64,000 nt of DNA from positions 14,649-78,648 of the forward strand of contig JAQGOE010000019.1 in NCBI GenBank assembly GCA_028293725.1. Direction: 5' to 3'. Numbering within the stretch: the first letter of the stretch is position 1; each line of letters begins with the position of its first letter. The stretch is from Gammaproteobacteria bacterium. GTDB taxonomy: Bacteria > Pseudomonadota > Gammaproteobacteria > Steroidobacterales > Steroidobacteraceae. Of this stretch, positions 52,533-62,749 are shown piece after piece. The translations under genes were made by a program, and so were the position numbers. The notes under the pieces were generated by a model, which saw only the letters and a list, made by a program, of their open reading frames with translations, was not told where the DNA came from and did not search any database.

Positions 52533-55186
52533 CTTGCGAACAACTCCTTCATCCCGCCCGCGATCAGCACGGAAACGTCCACGAGCACGCGGGGCAATGA
52601 GATGCCGCCGCGGGCCACGAGGTACTTCGCTTCCCACACGGGATCGAACTTCGCCTTGTAGCGGCGCAGGCCGTCGAAGTTGTAGAAGTGCTCGCCGTGG
52701 CGGAACACGAAATTTCCAACACGGTGCCAGGCGGGGGCGAGGGGATGCACCTCGAGACCTGCCAGCGGTGCCATGCCCAGGTTGAACCAACGGAAGCCCT
52801 GCGTGCGGCCCCACTTCATGAGCTCGATGAACAGGTAGTCCATGGCGCCGCGCGGCGCGTCCGGGCCGAAGCGCATCAGGTCCACGGACAGCTCTTCCTT
52901 CGTGCCCGTGGTCCACAGGTTGGCGAACGCGGCCGGCATGCCCTCGCAATAGACGAGCGCGATCGGAAAGTGCCGAAGATATTCGGGCGAAAAGGCACCC
53001 ACCGAGAAGCGCTTCTCGCCGGTGGACTTGCTCGCGAGCCACGAATCCGACAGTTGCCGCAGCGTCGGCAGGATCTCATCGAGGCGCTCCGGCGTGATCA
53101 CTTCGAAGCTCGCCCCATCGCGCTCCGCGCGGCGATGCGCCTGGCGCAGGTCCGCCCGTGCGGAGCCCTCCAGTCCGAAATCCGCCAGCGGCACGCGGGC
53201 CTCTTCGCCGATCTTCAGTGCCGCGAGGCCCAGATCCACGTACAGCGCCAGGCTCTCGGCGCTCGTCTGGTAGAAGACCGTCTCGCCGCCGTGATGATCG
53301 GAGATCTCGCGGAAGCGCCACACGAGTTCCTCCGCGCCCGCGTCCGACCCGACTGGATCGCCCAGGGCGACCCAACTGCGCCCGGCGATCTGGTACATGA
53401 CGAATGTATCGCCGGCTTCGGAGAACAACAGCCGTTTGTCGCCCGCCAGTGCGGCGTTTGCCATTGTCAGATCCGAGGTCGCAATGATCCTGCGGGCGCG
53501 CTCGATGTCATCCGGGCCCGCCACTGCAGGCTCGGGTCGCGCCGGTCGGAGCATGTTCAATAGCAGGTACGCGGCTGCGAGTACGATGACTGCGAGCGAG
53601 GCCCGCAACATGCGCGGTGTATGAGCGTCGACGTCGAACGTCCACCACAGCTCTTGCGAGTAGATGACACGCCGGTGTGCCATGTACCCGACCCAGACCG
53701 CCATCACGATGACGCCGATGATGCTCGCGATCCACGCCGGCGTGAACCGCTCCGAGAGAATCGCTGTCGGACGGTAGAAGGACCGGCGGCCAAGGCCCAT
53801 GACACCCAGTACCAGGGCGAGGATGATCGCTTCCTCGAAGTCCAACCCCTTCAGCAGCGACGCGACCATGCCGGCGACGAGCAGCCAGAAGACGATGTGA
53901 TAGGCGGCCTGCACCCTGCGGTAAAGGGCGCGCGCCAGGATGATGAGGCCCAGACCGATGAGACTTCCTGCGAGGTGCGACACCTCGAGCACCGTGAGCG
54001 GCAGGAAGCGGTCCAGGAAGGCGAGTCGCTCGTTGATCCCAGGGGTGGCCCCGGAAATCAACAGCACGGTGCCGGCCAGAAACACCAGGGCGCTCGCGAC
54101 TTGCGGAACGACCGGCGCAATGTAAGCCGAGGCGAGCTCATGCGCGCGCGCGATCCGGGTGCTCGCTGCGCTCAGCTCCTTGGCCCCGAACAGCACCGCT
54201 CCGAACAGAATGGGGACGAGGTAGTAGATCGCGCGGTAGGCCAACAGGGAGCCGAGGAGCGCTTCTGGCTGGACGTTAGGTAACGCCAGGATCATTACGG
54301 TCTCGAACACCCCGATACCGCCGGGCACGTGGCTCACGATCCCCGCAATTACGGCGGCCGCGTAGGCCCCGAGGAAGGTGAGGAAGTCGATGTTGGCATC
54401 ATCGGGCAACAGCCAGTAGACCACCGCCCCAGCCAGGCTCAGGTCGATCATGGCGAGGGCGACTTGTGGGAGTCCGATCGACGGGCCGGGCGCGCGCAAC
54501 GCCCAGCCGCGGATCTCCAGCGTGCTCTTCGATAGCGAAGCCCACAGGGCATAGGCGACAACGGTTGCCAGAGACAGCGCTCCGATCAACATCAGCCAGG
54601 AGCGGCCCAGGTGCAGGACCAACGCGGCCTGGTTGGGCGCGAACACGAGCGAGAATCCCGCGATCGTCGCCAACCCGATGCCGATCGAGAGACTGCAGAA
54701 GGCGGAGATGGTCGCTACCTCGATCGCCGTAACGCCCGCGGTCGCATACAACCTGAAACGGATCGCCGCGCCTGTGAATGCAGCGAAACCCAACGTATGG
54801 CCGAACGAGTAGGCGATGAATGAGGTAAAGACGATACGTCCGTAAGGGATCTTCTTACGCAAGTAGCGAAGCGCGAGCACCTCGTAGGTGCTCAAGAGCC
54901 AGTAGCTGAGCGCGGTGAAGCAGAGAGCCGCAACAACATTCCGGCGCGGGATGTTGTGCAGGTGGGCCCAGACGTCCCGGATATGCAGGTGCGCCATTTC
55001 GCGACGCAAAACCCACGCGCCGCCTGCGAATATCAGCAGAGCCGCAATGGGCCCGATCCAACGGAAACCGCTGCGGTCTTCCGCGCCCGGTCGCTCACCT
55101 GCGGGTGTCGATGACACAGTCAACGCTTCGGCAGGTCGCTCAGCGAGTGAGCGGCTTGTACTTGATACGGTGAGGCTGCGAAGCAT
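52529..55186 (-). CDS. mprF: MprF, phosphatidylglycerol aminoacyltransferase/flippase
   Basis: About 885 residues from the ATG at 55186. The N-terminal two thirds are membrane embedded with about 14 helices (for example [20 protein letters not shown] and [16 protein letters not shown], typical of the flippase domain). The C-terminal soluble transferase (DUF2156) has [60 protein letters not shown] and [20 protein letters not shown]. MprF transfers an amino acid, usually lysine, from tRNA to phosphatidylglycerol, lowering envelope negative charge. The chosen start overlaps ettA by 47 bp; TTG or GTG codons just after the ettA stop are alternative starts. Confidence 0.9.
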   Translation of the reverse strand: MLRSLTVSSTSRSLAERPAEALTVSSTPAGERPGAEDRSGFRWIGPIAALLIFAGGAWVLRREMAHLHIRDVWAHLHNIPRRNVVAALCFTALSYWLLSTYEVLALRYLRKKIPYGRIVFTSFIAYSFGHTLGFAAFTGAAIRFRLYATAGVTAIEVATISAFCSLSIGIGLATIAGFSLVFAPNQAALVLHLGRSWLMLIGALSLATVVAYALWASLSKSTLEIRGWALRAPGPSIGLPQVALAMIDLSLAGAVVYWLLPDDANIDFLTFLGAYAAAVIAGIVSHVPGGIGVFETVMILALPNVQPEALLGSLLAYRAIYYLVPILFGAVLFGAKELSAASTRIARAHELASAYIAPVVPQVASALVFLAGTVLLISGATPGINERLAFLDRFLPLTVLEVSHLAGSLIGLGLIILARALYRRVQAAYHIVFWLLVAGMVASLLKGLDFEEAIILALVLGVMGLGRRSFYRPTAILSERFTPAWIASIIGVIVMAVWVGYMAHRRVIYSQELWWTFDVDAHTPRMLRASLAVIVLAAAYLLLNMLRPARPEPAVAGPDDIERARRIIATSDLTMANAALAGDKRLLFSEAGDTFVMYQIAGRSWVALGDPVGSDAGAEELVWRFREISDHHGGETVFYQTSAESLALYVDLGLAALKIGEEARVPLADFGLEGSARADLRQAHRRAERDGASFEVITPERLDEILPTLRQLSDSWLASKSTGEKRFSVGAFSPEYLRHFPIALVYCEGMPAAFANLWTTGTKEELSVDLMRFGPDAPRGAMDYLFIELMKWGRTQGFRWFNLGMAPLAGLEVHPLAPAWHRVGNFVFRHGEHFYNFDGLRRYKAKFDPVWEAKYLVARGGISLPRVLVDVSVLIAGGMKELFAR

Positions 55187-56813
55187 CGTCTCCGGTGCGA
55201 CGCTTGTAGTCCTCGACGTATTCCTGGTAGTTGCCTTCGAACCAGACCACCTGCGAATCGCCCTCGAAGGCAAGGATGTGAGTGGCGATACGGTCGAGGA
55301 ACCAGCGGTCGTGCGAGATGACGACGGCGCAGCCGGGGAAATTCAGCAGTGCATCCTCCAGGGCGCGCAGGGTCTCGATATCGAGATCGTTGGTGGGCTC
55401 GTCGAGCAGCAGGACGTTGCCGCCCTGTTTCAACACTTTCGCGAGATGGACGCGGTTGCGCTCGCCGCCGGAGAGGTCGCCGATCACCTGCTGTTGCTGC
55501 GCGCCCCTGAAGTTGAAGCGGCCCACGTAGCCGCGCGAGGGAGTCTCGTAGTTGCCGACCTTGATGATGTCGAGGCCGCCCGAGATTTCCTGCCAGACGG
55601 TTTTCTTGTCGTCGAGGGCCTGGCGCGACTGATCGACGTAGGCGAGCTTCGTCGTGGGTCCCAGGCGCATCTCGCCGGAATCCGGCTTCTCGACACCGGT
55701 GAGCATACGGAACAGTGTGGTCTTACCCGCGCCGTTCGGGCCAATGATGCCGACGATGCCGCCGCGCGGCAGGTTGAATGTCAGGTTGTCGATGAGCAGG
55801 CGGTCGCCATAGGCCTTGCGCAGGCTCTTCACTTCGACGACCAGGTCACCCAGGCGCTCGCCCGGCGGAATATAGATCTCGTTCGTCTCGTTGCGCTCCT
55901 GGAACTCTTTCGAGGCGAGCTCTTCGTAGCGTTGCAGGCGGGCCTTGCTCTTCGCCTGGCGCGCCTTGGGATTCTGCCGCACCCATTCGAGCTCACGTTC
56001 CAGGGTCTTACGCAATGCTTCGCGCTCGCGCTCCTCCAGGGCGAGACGCTTCTCTTTCTGCTCGAGCCATGAGGAGTAGTTCCCCTGGTAGGGGATGCCG
56101 TGTCCACGATCGAGCTCGAGAATCCATTCGGCCACGTTATCGAGGAAATAGCGGTCGTGGGTGACCGCTATGACGGTACTCGGATACTCCTCGAGATAGC
56201 GTTCCAGCCAGGCGATGGACTGTGCGTCGAGATGGTTGGTCGGCTCATCGAGCAGCAGCATGTCGGGGGCCGACAACAGTAGTCGACACAGCGCAACGCG
56301 CCGTTTCTCGCCTCCCGACAGGGGGCCGATCTTCGCCTCCCAGGCCGGCAGGCGCAGGGCGTCGGCGGCGATCTCCAGCTTGCGTTCCAGCTCCCAGCCG
56401 CCGGCGGTGTCGATGGCGTCCTGCAGCTTGGCTTGTTTTTCCAGAAGCGCCGTCATCTCGTCGTCCGACATGGGCTCGGCGAACTTGTCGCTGATCTGGT
56501 TGAACTCTTCCAACAGCTTGAAGGTGGTGCCGACCCCTTCCATGACCGTGGTGCGCACGTCTTTCGCGTCATCGAGCTCGGGCTCCTGCGGCAGGAAGCC
56601 GACACGGATACCGCTTTGCGGACGGGCCTCGCCGTCAAAGCTCGGGTCCGTTCCGGCCATGATGCGCAGCAGGGACGATTTGCCGGAACCGTTGAGACCC
56701 AGCACGCCGATCTTGGCGCCGGGAAAGAAGGAGAGACTGATGTCCCGGAGGATGGTCCGTTTCGGCGGTACCACCTTGGACACCCGGTTCATCGTATAGA
56801 TGTATTGAGCCAT
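55140..56813 (-). CDS. ettA: EttA, ABC-F energy-dependent translational throttle protein
   Basis: A 557-residue ABC-F protein with two ATPase cassettes and no transmembrane segments. Walker A sites are [20 protein letters not shown] and [20 protein letters not shown]. Signatures are [16 protein letters not shown] and [15 protein letters not shown], and the Walker B/EQ-type stretches are [15 protein letters not shown] and [15 protein letters not shown]. The arm between subdomains and the linker [20 protein letters not shown] fit EttA, which binds the ribosomal E site and links translation to energy status. Length matches E. coli EttA (555). Confidence 0.96.
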   Translation of the reverse strand: MAQYIYTMNRVSKVVPPKRTILRDISLSFFPGAKIGVLGLNGSGKSSLLRIMAGTDPSFDGEARPQSGIRVGFLPQEPELDDAKDVRTTVMEGVGTTFKLLEEFNQISDKFAEPMSDDEMTALLEKQAKLQDAIDTAGGWELERKLEIAADALRLPAWEAKIGPLSGGEKRRVALCRLLLSAPDMLLLDEPTNHLDAQSIAWLERYLEEYPSTVIAVTHDRYFLDNVAEWILELDRGHGIPYQGNYSSWLEQKEKRLALEEREREALRKTLERELEWVRQNPKARQAKSKARLQRYEELASKEFQERNETNEIYIPPGERLGDLVVEVKSLRKAYGDRLLIDNLTFNLPRGGIVGIIGPNGAGKTTLFRMLTGVEKPDSGEMRLGPTTKLAYVDQSRQALDDKKTVWQEISGGLDIIKVGNYETPSRGYVGRFNFRGAQQQQVIGDLSGGERNRVHLAKVLKQGGNVLLLDEPTNDLDIETLRALEDALLNFPGCAVVISHDRWFLDRIATHILAFEGDSQVVWFEGNYQEYVEDYKRRTGDDASQPHRIKYKPLTR

Positions 56814-56997
56814 GCTTGCTGATCACTACCGTCGCGGTTGCCTTCCGTGACGAACTGTAAAAGTCCGGCATCGGGGCGGCATTATCATCGACTAAGCCCC
56901 GGTTGGCGACCGTTGTGCTGGGAGGCTGTGCTACGCTTCTGCGCGCCAGGTCGAGTCACATTCATTCATTAGCGCCTGTCAGCGGAATGCCGACCTC

Positions 56998-57969
56998 ATG
57001 AAATCCAACGGGCCCGCCTCAGGGCCGGCGTCGTACCCCGTGGCAGTCGTCGTCAGCGACCGCCTGGCTCGCTACGGCTTCGGTGACGGCCATCCCTTTG
57101 GTACGGACCGCCACGCTGCGTTCGTACGCGAGTTCGAGGCGCGTGGCCTGGATAAACGCGTTCGCATCCTCGAGCCACGCGTTGCAACTGAAGAGGAGCT
57201 GCACTCCTTCCATACACCCGCTTACGTGGACTTTGTGCGAGAGCGTTCCGCCAGTGGCCAAGGATTGCTGGATGGGGGCGACACGCCGGCATTTCGAGGT
57301 GTCTACGAAGCGGCCGCCTGCGTTGTGGGCGCCACCCTAAATGCCGCTGACGCAATTATGCAGGGCGAGTGCCGCCGCGCTTTCGTGCCTATCGCGGGAC
57401 TTCATCACGCCGCGCGGGATCGTGCAGCCGGTTTCTGTGTCTTTAACGATTGCGGTGTAGCCATCGAGCTGTTGCGGAAGAAATCAGGGCTCGACCGCAT
57501 CGCTTACGTCGACATCGACGCCCATCACGGCGATGGCGTGTTCTACGCGTTCGAGAACGATGCCGCTGTCATCTTCGCGGACGTGCATGAGGATGGGCGT
57601 TATCTATATCCCGGCACCGGCGCTGCGGATGAGACGGGACGTGGCGCTGCGCAGGGAACGAAGCTCAATTTGCCGATGGCGCCGGGTTCCGACGACGCCG
57701 CTTTCGCGCGGGTGTGGCCTCAGGTGATAGCGCACCTCGAGCGTTTTGCGCCTGAGTTCATCATTCTCCAGTGTGGCGCCGACAGTGTGGAAGGTGACCC
57801 GATTACCCACCTGCGCTTTTCGTCGAAGACTCACGGCTTCGCGGCGCGCGAATTGATGGAACTCGCCGAGCGCCTCGGTCACGGGCGCGTGCTGGCGCTC
57901 GGTGGGGGCGGCTACAACCGGGTCAATATCGCGCAGGCATGGACCGCGGTGGTTGAAAACCTGCTCTGA
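56998..57969 (+). CDS. Histone deacetylase-family (AcuC-like) zinc hydrolase
   Basis: A 323-residue enzyme. Active-site landmarks of class II-type bacterial deacetylases are GLHHAARDRAAGFCVFNDCG (His-His pair and substrate loop), AYVDIDAHHGDGVFYAFEND (Asp and His metal ligands) and FIILQCGADSVEGDPI (Asp ligand region). LGGGGYNRVNIAQAWTAVVE supplies the late GGGGY motif. Such enzymes remove acyl groups from proteins (AcuC) or from polyamines (AphA); the substrate here is unknown. It is transcribed divergently from ettA. The ATG at 56998 follows GCGGAATGCCGACCTC, with no strong Shine-Dalgarno, so a start a few codons downstream is possible. Confidence 0.9.
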   Translation: MKSNGPASGPASYPVAVVVSDRLARYGFGDGHPFGTDRHAAFVREFEARGLDKRVRILEPRVATEEELHSFHTPAYVDFVRERSASGQGLLDGGDTPAFRGVYEAAACVVGATLNAADAIMQGECRRAFVPIAGLHHAARDRAAGFCVFNDCGVAIELLRKKSGLDRIAYVDIDAHHGDGVFYAFENDAAVIFADVHEDGRYLYPGTGAADETGRGAAQGTKLNLPMAPGSDDAAFARVWPQVIAHLERFAPEFIILQCGADSVEGDPITHLRFSSKTHGFAARELMELAERLGHGRVLALGGGGYNRVNIAQAWTAVVENLL

Positions 57970-58053
57970 CGCGAATGCGCAGGCGGGGGTCGCTTTCACG
58001 CGCCAATTGGGCTTTTCTTAGCGAGGTCGCCCACGGCCCGCGCAGGGTTCCGG

Positions 58054-58059
58054 TACAAT
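58054..58059 (+). promoter_or_regulatory. Possible -10 box of the glyA promoter
   Basis: TACAAT (5/6 match to TATAAT), 42 bp before the glyA ATG. No convincing -35 hexamer is at the right distance, so the call is tentative. Confidence 0.4.
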
Positions 58060-58100
58060 CCGCAGCCTCCCTTCCGCACCGCTAACTAAAGGTTCCGCGC

Positions 58101-59357
58101 ATGTTCCGGACGACGATGACTATCGAAGGGTTCGACCCTGAGCTTTCCAAGGCCATCCAAGGCGAGAAGCGTCGCCAGGAAGAGCACATCGAGCTCATTG
58201 CGTCCGAGAATTACACCAGCCCCCGGGTGCTCGAGGCACAGGGCTCGGTACTCACCAACAAGTACGCGGAAGGCTACCCCGGGAAGCGCTACTACGGTGG
58301 TTGCGAATACGTGGATATTGCCGAACAGCTCGCCATCGATCGGGCGAAGCAACTCTTCGGTGCCGACTACGCGAACGTGCAGCCGCATTCGGGCTCGCAG
58401 GCCAACGCCGCGGCCTATTTCGCCCTGGTGCAGCCGGGTGACGCCATTCTCGGCATGAGCCTCGATCACGGCGGCCACCTGACTCACGGCGCGAAGGTGA
58501 ATTTCTCCGGCAAGTTCTTCAAGGCCGCCCAGTATGGGATCCGTCCCGACACGGGTGAGATCGACTACGACCAGGTGCAGCGGCTCGCCGACGAGCACAG
58601 GCCGAAGATGATCATTGCCGGATTCTCGGCCTACTCGCGTGTCATCGACTGGGCCCGCTTCGCGGCGATTGCCAAGAGTGTCGGCGCCTATTTCGTAGTC
58701 GACATGGCCCACGTCGCCGGGTTGGTCGCGACCGGGTTTTACCCGAATCCTTTGCCGCACGCGGATGTCGTAACCACGACGACGCATAAAACACTCCGCG
58801 GACCTCGCGGCGGGCTCATCCTCGCGCGCAAGAACGACGAAATCACCAAGAAGCTGCAATCGATCGTGTTTCCGGGAACCCAGGGCGGCCCGCTGATGCA
58901 CGTCATTGCCGCCAAGGCGGTCGCTTTCCTCGAAGCGCTGCAGCCGGAGTTCAAGGATTACCAACGGCAGGTGTTGGCGAACTCGCGGGCGCTGGCGGCG
59001 CGGCTGGCCAGGAACGGCTTCCAGATCGTTTCCGGCGGTACTGACAATCACCTGTTCCTGCTGAGCCTCGCGGATCGCAACATCACGGGTAAGGACGCCG
59101 ACGCGGCCCTCGGTAAAGCCAACATCACTGTGAACAAGAACGCCGTTCCCAACGATCCGCGGCCGCCGATGGTGACCAGCGGACTGCGTCTCGGCTCGCC
59201 GGCTTCGACGACCCGCGGTTTCAAGGAGCCGGAGATCGAGCAGGTGGCGGACTTCATCACGACGATCGTCGATGCTGAAGGCTCGCAGGCTGCCATCGAC
59301 AAAGTCCGGCCGCAGGTGATCGAACTTTGCCGTCGCTTCCCGGTGTACGGGGCGTAA
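58101..59357 (+). CDS. glyA: Serine hydroxymethyltransferase
   Basis: The 418-residue pyridoxal-phosphate enzyme interconverts serine and glycine with tetrahydrofolate, feeding one-carbon units. It has [40 protein letters not shown] and the lysine region [20 protein letters not shown], in which the Lys of TTTHKTLRG holds the cofactor. Length is normal. It is followed by a palindromic spacer and nrdR. glyA-nrdR-rib order is common in beta- and gammaproteobacteria. Confidence 0.98.
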   Translation: MFRTTMTIEGFDPELSKAIQGEKRRQEEHIELIASENYTSPRVLEAQGSVLTNKYAEGYPGKRYYGGCEYVDIAEQLAIDRAKQLFGADYANVQPHSGSQANAAAYFALVQPGDAILGMSLDHGGHLTHGAKVNFSGKFFKAAQYGIRPDTGEIDYDQVQRLADEHRPKMIIAGFSAYSRVIDWARFAAIAKSVGAYFVVDMAHVAGLVATGFYPNPLPHADVVTTTTHKTLRGPRGGLILARKNDEITKKLQSIVFPGTQGGPLMHVIAAKAVAFLEALQPEFKDYQRQVLANSRALAARLARNGFQIVSGGTDNHLFLLSLADRNITGKDADAALGKANITVNKNAVPNDPRPPMVTSGLRLGSPASTTRGFKEPEIEQVADFITTIVDAEGSQAAIDKVRPQVIELCRRFPVYGA

Positions 59358-59363
59358 GGGAAC

Positions 59364-59385
59364 GCGGGCAGCTCGAGCCGCCCGC
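59364..59385. terminator. Palindrome between glyA and nrdR
   Basis: GCGGGC (59364-59369) pairs with GCCCGC (59380-59385) around the self-complementary GCTCGAGC, with one mismatch. It lies 6 bp after the glyA stop. It may attenuate read-through or stabilise the glyA 3' end; there is no T-tract. Confidence 0.45.
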
Positions 59386-59405
59386 AACTACCAGGCACCC
59401 GCCGC

Positions 59406-60023
59406 ATGTATTGCCCCTTCTGCGGCCACATTGAGACCAAGGTGACGGACTCGCGTCTCGCGGGTGAGGGGCGTCAGATCCGCCGGCGGCGGGAGTGTCT
59501 CTCGTGTGAGGAGCGGTTCACCACCTTCGAGACGGCCGAGCTCGTCATGCCCATGGTGGTCAAGGGCGACCGCAGCCGCGAGGTGTTCGACGAAGCGAAG
59601 TTGCGCTCCGGCATGGAGAAGGCGCTCGAGAAGCGGCCCGTGCCGCGTGAGCAGTTAGACGAAGCGGTGAGCCGTATCACTCACAAGGTGCGCAGCCTCG
59701 GCGATCGCGAGGTGCAATCGCGCGCGATCGGCGAGCTCGTGATGGATGAGCTGCGGCAGTTGGATGAAGTTGCATACGTGCGCTTCGCTTCCGTCTATCG
59801 GCACTTCGAGGACGTCGAAGCATTTCACGAAGAGATCCAACGACTCCGCAGCCAACGCACACTCACGCCGACGGGCCGGGAAGGCCGGCGCACGCCGAAG
59901 CGCGAGCCCGGGCGCGACGCCAACCGGGATCAGTTGCCGTTGCTTCCAGTGGAGGGGCAGGGTAAGAGTGGGAGTCCGGCTGAGCCCACGGAAGACGAAG
60001 TAGCACCACCTCATGATCACTGA
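59406..60023 (+). CDS. nrdR: NrdR, transcriptional repressor of ribonucleotide reductase genes
   Basis: A 205-residue regulator. The N-terminal zinc ribbon has four cysteines ([13 protein letters not shown] and [13 protein letters not shown]) and the basic DNA-binding stretch [10 protein letters not shown]. The ATP-cone domain follows ([20 protein letters not shown], then [20 protein letters not shown] and [20 protein letters not shown]). The usual NrdR is about 150-170 residues; this one has an extra Arg/Pro-rich tail of about 45 residues. It senses ATP/dATP and represses nrd genes. The stop overlaps ribD by 11 bp. Confidence 0.97.
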   Translation: MYCPFCGHIETKVTDSRLAGEGRQIRRRRECLSCEERFTTFETAELVMPMVVKGDRSREVFDEAKLRSGMEKALEKRPVPREQLDEAVSRITHKVRSLGDREVQSRAIGELVMDELRQLDEVAYVRFASVYRHFEDVEAFHEEIQRLRSQRTLTPTGREGRRTPKREPGRDANRDQLPLLPVEGQGKSGSPAEPTEDEVAPPHDH

Positions 60024-61119
60024 TTTCGACCGCTTCGCAATGAATCGCGCCCTCGTGTTAGCGGCGCGCGGACTTGAAACGACTCATCCCAATCCGCGCG
60101 TGGGGTGTGTGATTGCACAGGGAACGAAGATTATCGGCGAGGGCTGGCATGAGCGTGCCGGCGAGGCGCACGCTGAAGTGGCGGCTTTAGCGGCGGTGCG
60201 CGCAGCGGGGGTGCAACCTGCCGGTGCCACTGTATATGCGACGCTCGAGCCGTGTAGCCACTATGGACGGACTCCGCCCTGTGTCGACGCTCTTATTTCG
60301 GCTGGCGTCGCACGCGTCGTTTTCGCAGTGCAAGACCCCAATCCGCAGGTCAGTGGTCAGGGTGCTGATGCCCTGCGTGCGGCGGGCATCGCCGTCGAGT
60401 CGGGCCTCATGGAAACCGAATCGGTGGACCTCAATATTGGCTTCATGAAGCGTATGACCTACGGTCGGCCGTGGGTTCGGCTGAAGCTCGCCATGAGCCT
60501 GGATGGTCGTACGGCGCTGTCGAATGGGGCTAGTCAGTGGATTACCGGCGAGGCTGCCAGAAACGATGTGCAGCATTGGCGCGCCCGCAGTTCGGCGGTG
60601 TTGACCGGCGTTGGCACCGTTCTCGCGGATGATCCGCGGCTCGATAATCGGTTGCCGCCGGAGAAGCCTGAGAACGAGCCTTGGCAGCCCTTGCGCGTGG
60701 TGCTGGATACCCGGCTGCGCACGCCTCCTGACTCACGTATTTTTGCCACTGGTGGCGAGGTGCTGATTCTCACGGAAGACGCGACGCGCGGCGCCGCGTT
60801 CGCCAACATGGGTGTGAGCGTGGAGGCCATTCCGGCGCCGTCGGGGAGGCTCGATCTCGCCGCTGTCATCCAGCGTTTGGGTGAGCTGGAAGCCAACGAG
60901 GTGCTGGTGGAGGCGGGTCCTACGCTTTCTGGCGAGCTGCTGCGAGAGGGTTTGATTGACGAGTTGCTGTTGTACGTGGCGCCGAAGCTGCTCGGTCCGC
61001 AAGGGCTGCCGCTTGTGGATTTGCCGGAGCTGGGCGACCTGCAGGATGCGCTGGGATTCACAGTCGCTGGGGTGCAGCGGCTGGAAGATGACTTGAGATT
61101 GAGGTTGCGGCCGCGTTGA
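60013..61119 (+). CDS. ribD: RibD, bifunctional riboflavin deaminase/reductase
   Basis: The 368-residue enzyme performs the second and third steps of riboflavin synthesis. The deaminase domain has the zinc-site motif [19 protein letters not shown] and [20 protein letters not shown]. The reductase domain has [40 protein letters not shown] and [20 protein letters not shown]. The ATG at 60013 lies inside the last codons of nrdR, so the two are coupled. Length is normal. Confidence 0.97.
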   Translation: MITDFDRFAMNRALVLAARGLETTHPNPRVGCVIAQGTKIIGEGWHERAGEAHAEVAALAAVRAAGVQPAGATVYATLEPCSHYGRTPPCVDALISAGVARVVFAVQDPNPQVSGQGADALRAAGIAVESGLMETESVDLNIGFMKRMTYGRPWVRLKLAMSLDGRTALSNGASQWITGEAARNDVQHWRARSSAVLTGVGTVLADDPRLDNRLPPEKPENEPWQPLRVVLDTRLRTPPDSRIFATGGEVLILTEDATRGAAFANMGVSVEAIPAPSGRLDLAAVIQRLGELEANEVLVEAGPTLSGELLREGLIDELLLYVAPKLLGPQGLPLVDLPELGDLQDALGFTVAGVQRLEDDLRLRLRPR

Positions 61120-61146
61120 GCGGCGCGCGCCCCTGGAGGCCGGATC

Positions 61147-61746
61147 GTGTTTACTGGAATCGTGCAGGATGTGGGCAAGGTGCGGGCCCGCGATAATCGC
61201 GGCGGCGATGCGCGTATTGTCATCGCGTTCAATCATATGAAGTCCAGCGACTTTCGCGTTGGCGACAGCATTTCCGTGCAAGGCTGCTGCCTGACCGCTA
61301 CGGAACTCCTCGACGGCGCCTTCACCGCTGATGTCTCGCGCGAGACTCTTTCGCTAACCACTCTCGGTGATCTGGCTGTTGGTTCGCCCGTGAATCTGGA
61401 GCCGTCGCTCAAAGTGGGCGATGCCCTCGGTGGTCATCTCGTATCGGGCCACATCGATGGCCTCGCGGAAGTTGTGTCCATCAGCAGTGACGCTCATTCC
61501 GTACGCATCAAGATCGCGGTGCCCTCCGATCTCGCGCGCTACATAGCTCGCAAAGGCTCCGTCGCCGTGGACGGTGTGAGCCTCACCATAAACGAAGTCG
61601 AATCTGCCACCTTCGGCGTCAACATCATTCCGCACACGCAGACGGTAACGACGCTTGGGAAGCTCGTGGCTGGCTCTCGCGTGAATCTAGAGATCGATCA
61701 GGTTGCGCGGTATGTCGAGCGGATTCTTGCGATGGGTGGAAAGTGA
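61147..61746 (+). CDS. ribE: Riboflavin synthase (alpha subunit)
   Basis: A 199-residue enzyme with the canonical duplicated lumazine-binding domains. The first repeat starts MFTGIVQDVGKVRARDNRGG and has GDSISVQGCCLTATELLDGA, then FTADVSRETLSLTTLGDLAV. The second repeat has GHLVSGHIDGLAEVVSISSD, VAVDGVSLTINEVESATFGV and IIPHTQTVTTLGKLVAGSRV. It dismutates 6,7-dimethyl-8-ribityllumazine to riboflavin. The start is GTG 61147 with GGAGG upstream, 27 bp after ribD. Confidence 0.97.
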   Translation: MFTGIVQDVGKVRARDNRGGDARIVIAFNHMKSSDFRVGDSISVQGCCLTATELLDGAFTADVSRETLSLTTLGDLAVGSPVNLEPSLKVGDALGGHLVSGHIDGLAEVVSISSDAHSVRIKIAVPSDLARYIARKGSVAVDGVSLTINEVESATFGVNIIPHTQTVTTLGKLVAGSRVNLEIDQVARYVERILAMGGK

Positions 61747-61801
61747 CTAGCCCCTGAGGGTGGTATCCTCGTTGGCGTCCGATGCTCGCCAAGGGGATGG
61801 A

Positions 61802-62446
61802 ATGAAGCGCTCGTTGCTCAATCGGTTGCCGTTCTGTTGTCTCGCGTTGGTCGCGGTAGCGGCTAACTTCGGGGGGTTGGAGCCGGCGGCATCCGCTCAG
61901 GAGTGGTCCACGGAGAATGCGGCACGTGTCGCGACGATCTCCACTGAGTCGGGGCCGGTGTACGAGTCTGACGGGCGGTTGAAACTTCCCGCCAACTACC
62001 GCGAATGGATCTTTCTGAGCTCGGGTCTCGACATGAGTTATTCGGCTCCCAGCGCAGCGGATCACTCGATGTTCGATAATGTGTTTGCCGAGCCCACGGC
62101 GTATCGGGAGTTCGTGCGCACCGGGACCTGGCCTGACGGGACGTCGCTGTTGCTCGAAGCGCGCGGCGCTACCAGCAAGGGCTCGATCAACCAGCATGGA
62201 AAATTTCAGAACGGCGATGTCATGGGCGTGGAAATACACGTCAAGGACACGAAGCGCTTTCAGGGTGGATGGGCGTTCTTCTCGTTCGACAGTCCCGGGG
62301 CGGCGAAGCGGATTCCGGCAACCGCCGATTGCTACTCCTGTCACCAGCAGCACGCCGCGGTTGATACGACGTTCGTGCAGTTCTATCCAACACTGCTGAG
62401 TATCGCCACGCTGAAGGGGACGCTGAGCCCGGGATATAAGCCGTAG
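61802..62446 (+). CDS. Cytochrome P460-family haem protein
   Basis: From the ATG at 61802 (MKRSLLNRLPFCCLALVAVA) the product is 214 residues. An earlier in-frame ATG at 61760 lacks a ribosome-binding site, while GGGGATGGA lies directly before 61802. A signal peptide leads to the periplasm. The body matches cytochrome P460 (NYREWIFLSSGLDMSYSAPS, YREFVRTGTWPDGTSLLLEA and GWAFFSFDSPGAAKRIPATA), and the haem-binding motif is CYSCHQQHA near the C-terminus. Related proteins oxidise hydroxylamine or bind nitric oxide, but many are uncharacterised. It interrupts the riboflavin genes. Confidence 0.85.
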   Translation: MKRSLLNRLPFCCLALVAVAANFGGLEPAASAQEWSTENAARVATISTESGPVYESDGRLKLPANYREWIFLSSGLDMSYSAPSAADHSMFDNVFAEPTAYREFVRTGTWPDGTSLLLEARGATSKGSINQHGKFQNGDVMGVEIHVKDTKRFQGGWAFFSFDSPGAAKRIPATADCYSCHQQHAAVDTTFVQFYPTLLSIATLKGTLSPGYKP

Positions 62447-62749
62447 AGGGCGGGCGCGGCCTGCGCATTTGTTAAGGTCGCCGCCGCGGCGGGCACGGGG
62501 TTAACGGGGCGGCGCGCCGCGGAACGGCAGGCGCCTGTGAGGGTGCGGCGCAGTTCGGCAAAAACGCGGGAGAGGGTGAGTGGCATCCCCCGCGCTTCTG
62601 GGTTCATTCGCGGCATGCGCGCGCTCGCGTGTGCTCCAAATTAGCGACATAACGGCCTTAAAACAGCGCCTTACCGCTTTGCGGCGCTATGGCCGAAAGG
62701 CCCCTAAGGTATACTCCGCGCACCTTTTCTGTGCCTCCGGCGGCCCGCC
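62447..62749 (+). other. 303-bp intergenic leader upstream of ribBX
   Basis: No open frame here looks like a gene. The first half is very GC-rich with short palindromes (for example GCGGCGCGCCGC). The second half holds a nested fold: CGGCC (62653-62657) with GGCCG (62691-62695) enclosing a CCGC-TTT-GCGG hairpin, then GGCC-GAAA-GGCC (62691-62702). TATACT (62710-62715) could be a -10 box. I looked for the conserved blocks of an FMN riboswitch and did not find them. Confidence 0.55.

Noticed and set aside
51009..53042. A 677-residue continuous minus-strand frame ending at the acvB/virJ stop
   Set aside because: The first 170 residues are Arg-rich shadow of mprF. The signal peptide and ATGA overlap place the true start at 52532.
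61747..61801. Stretch after ribE loosely resembling the cheA/flhF repeat
   Set aside because: Only short segments match, with several insertions; likely chance similarity in GC-rich DNA.
62447..62749. FMN riboswitch upstream of ribBX
   Set aside because: The conserved RFN sequence blocks are not recognisable; only generic hairpins are present.
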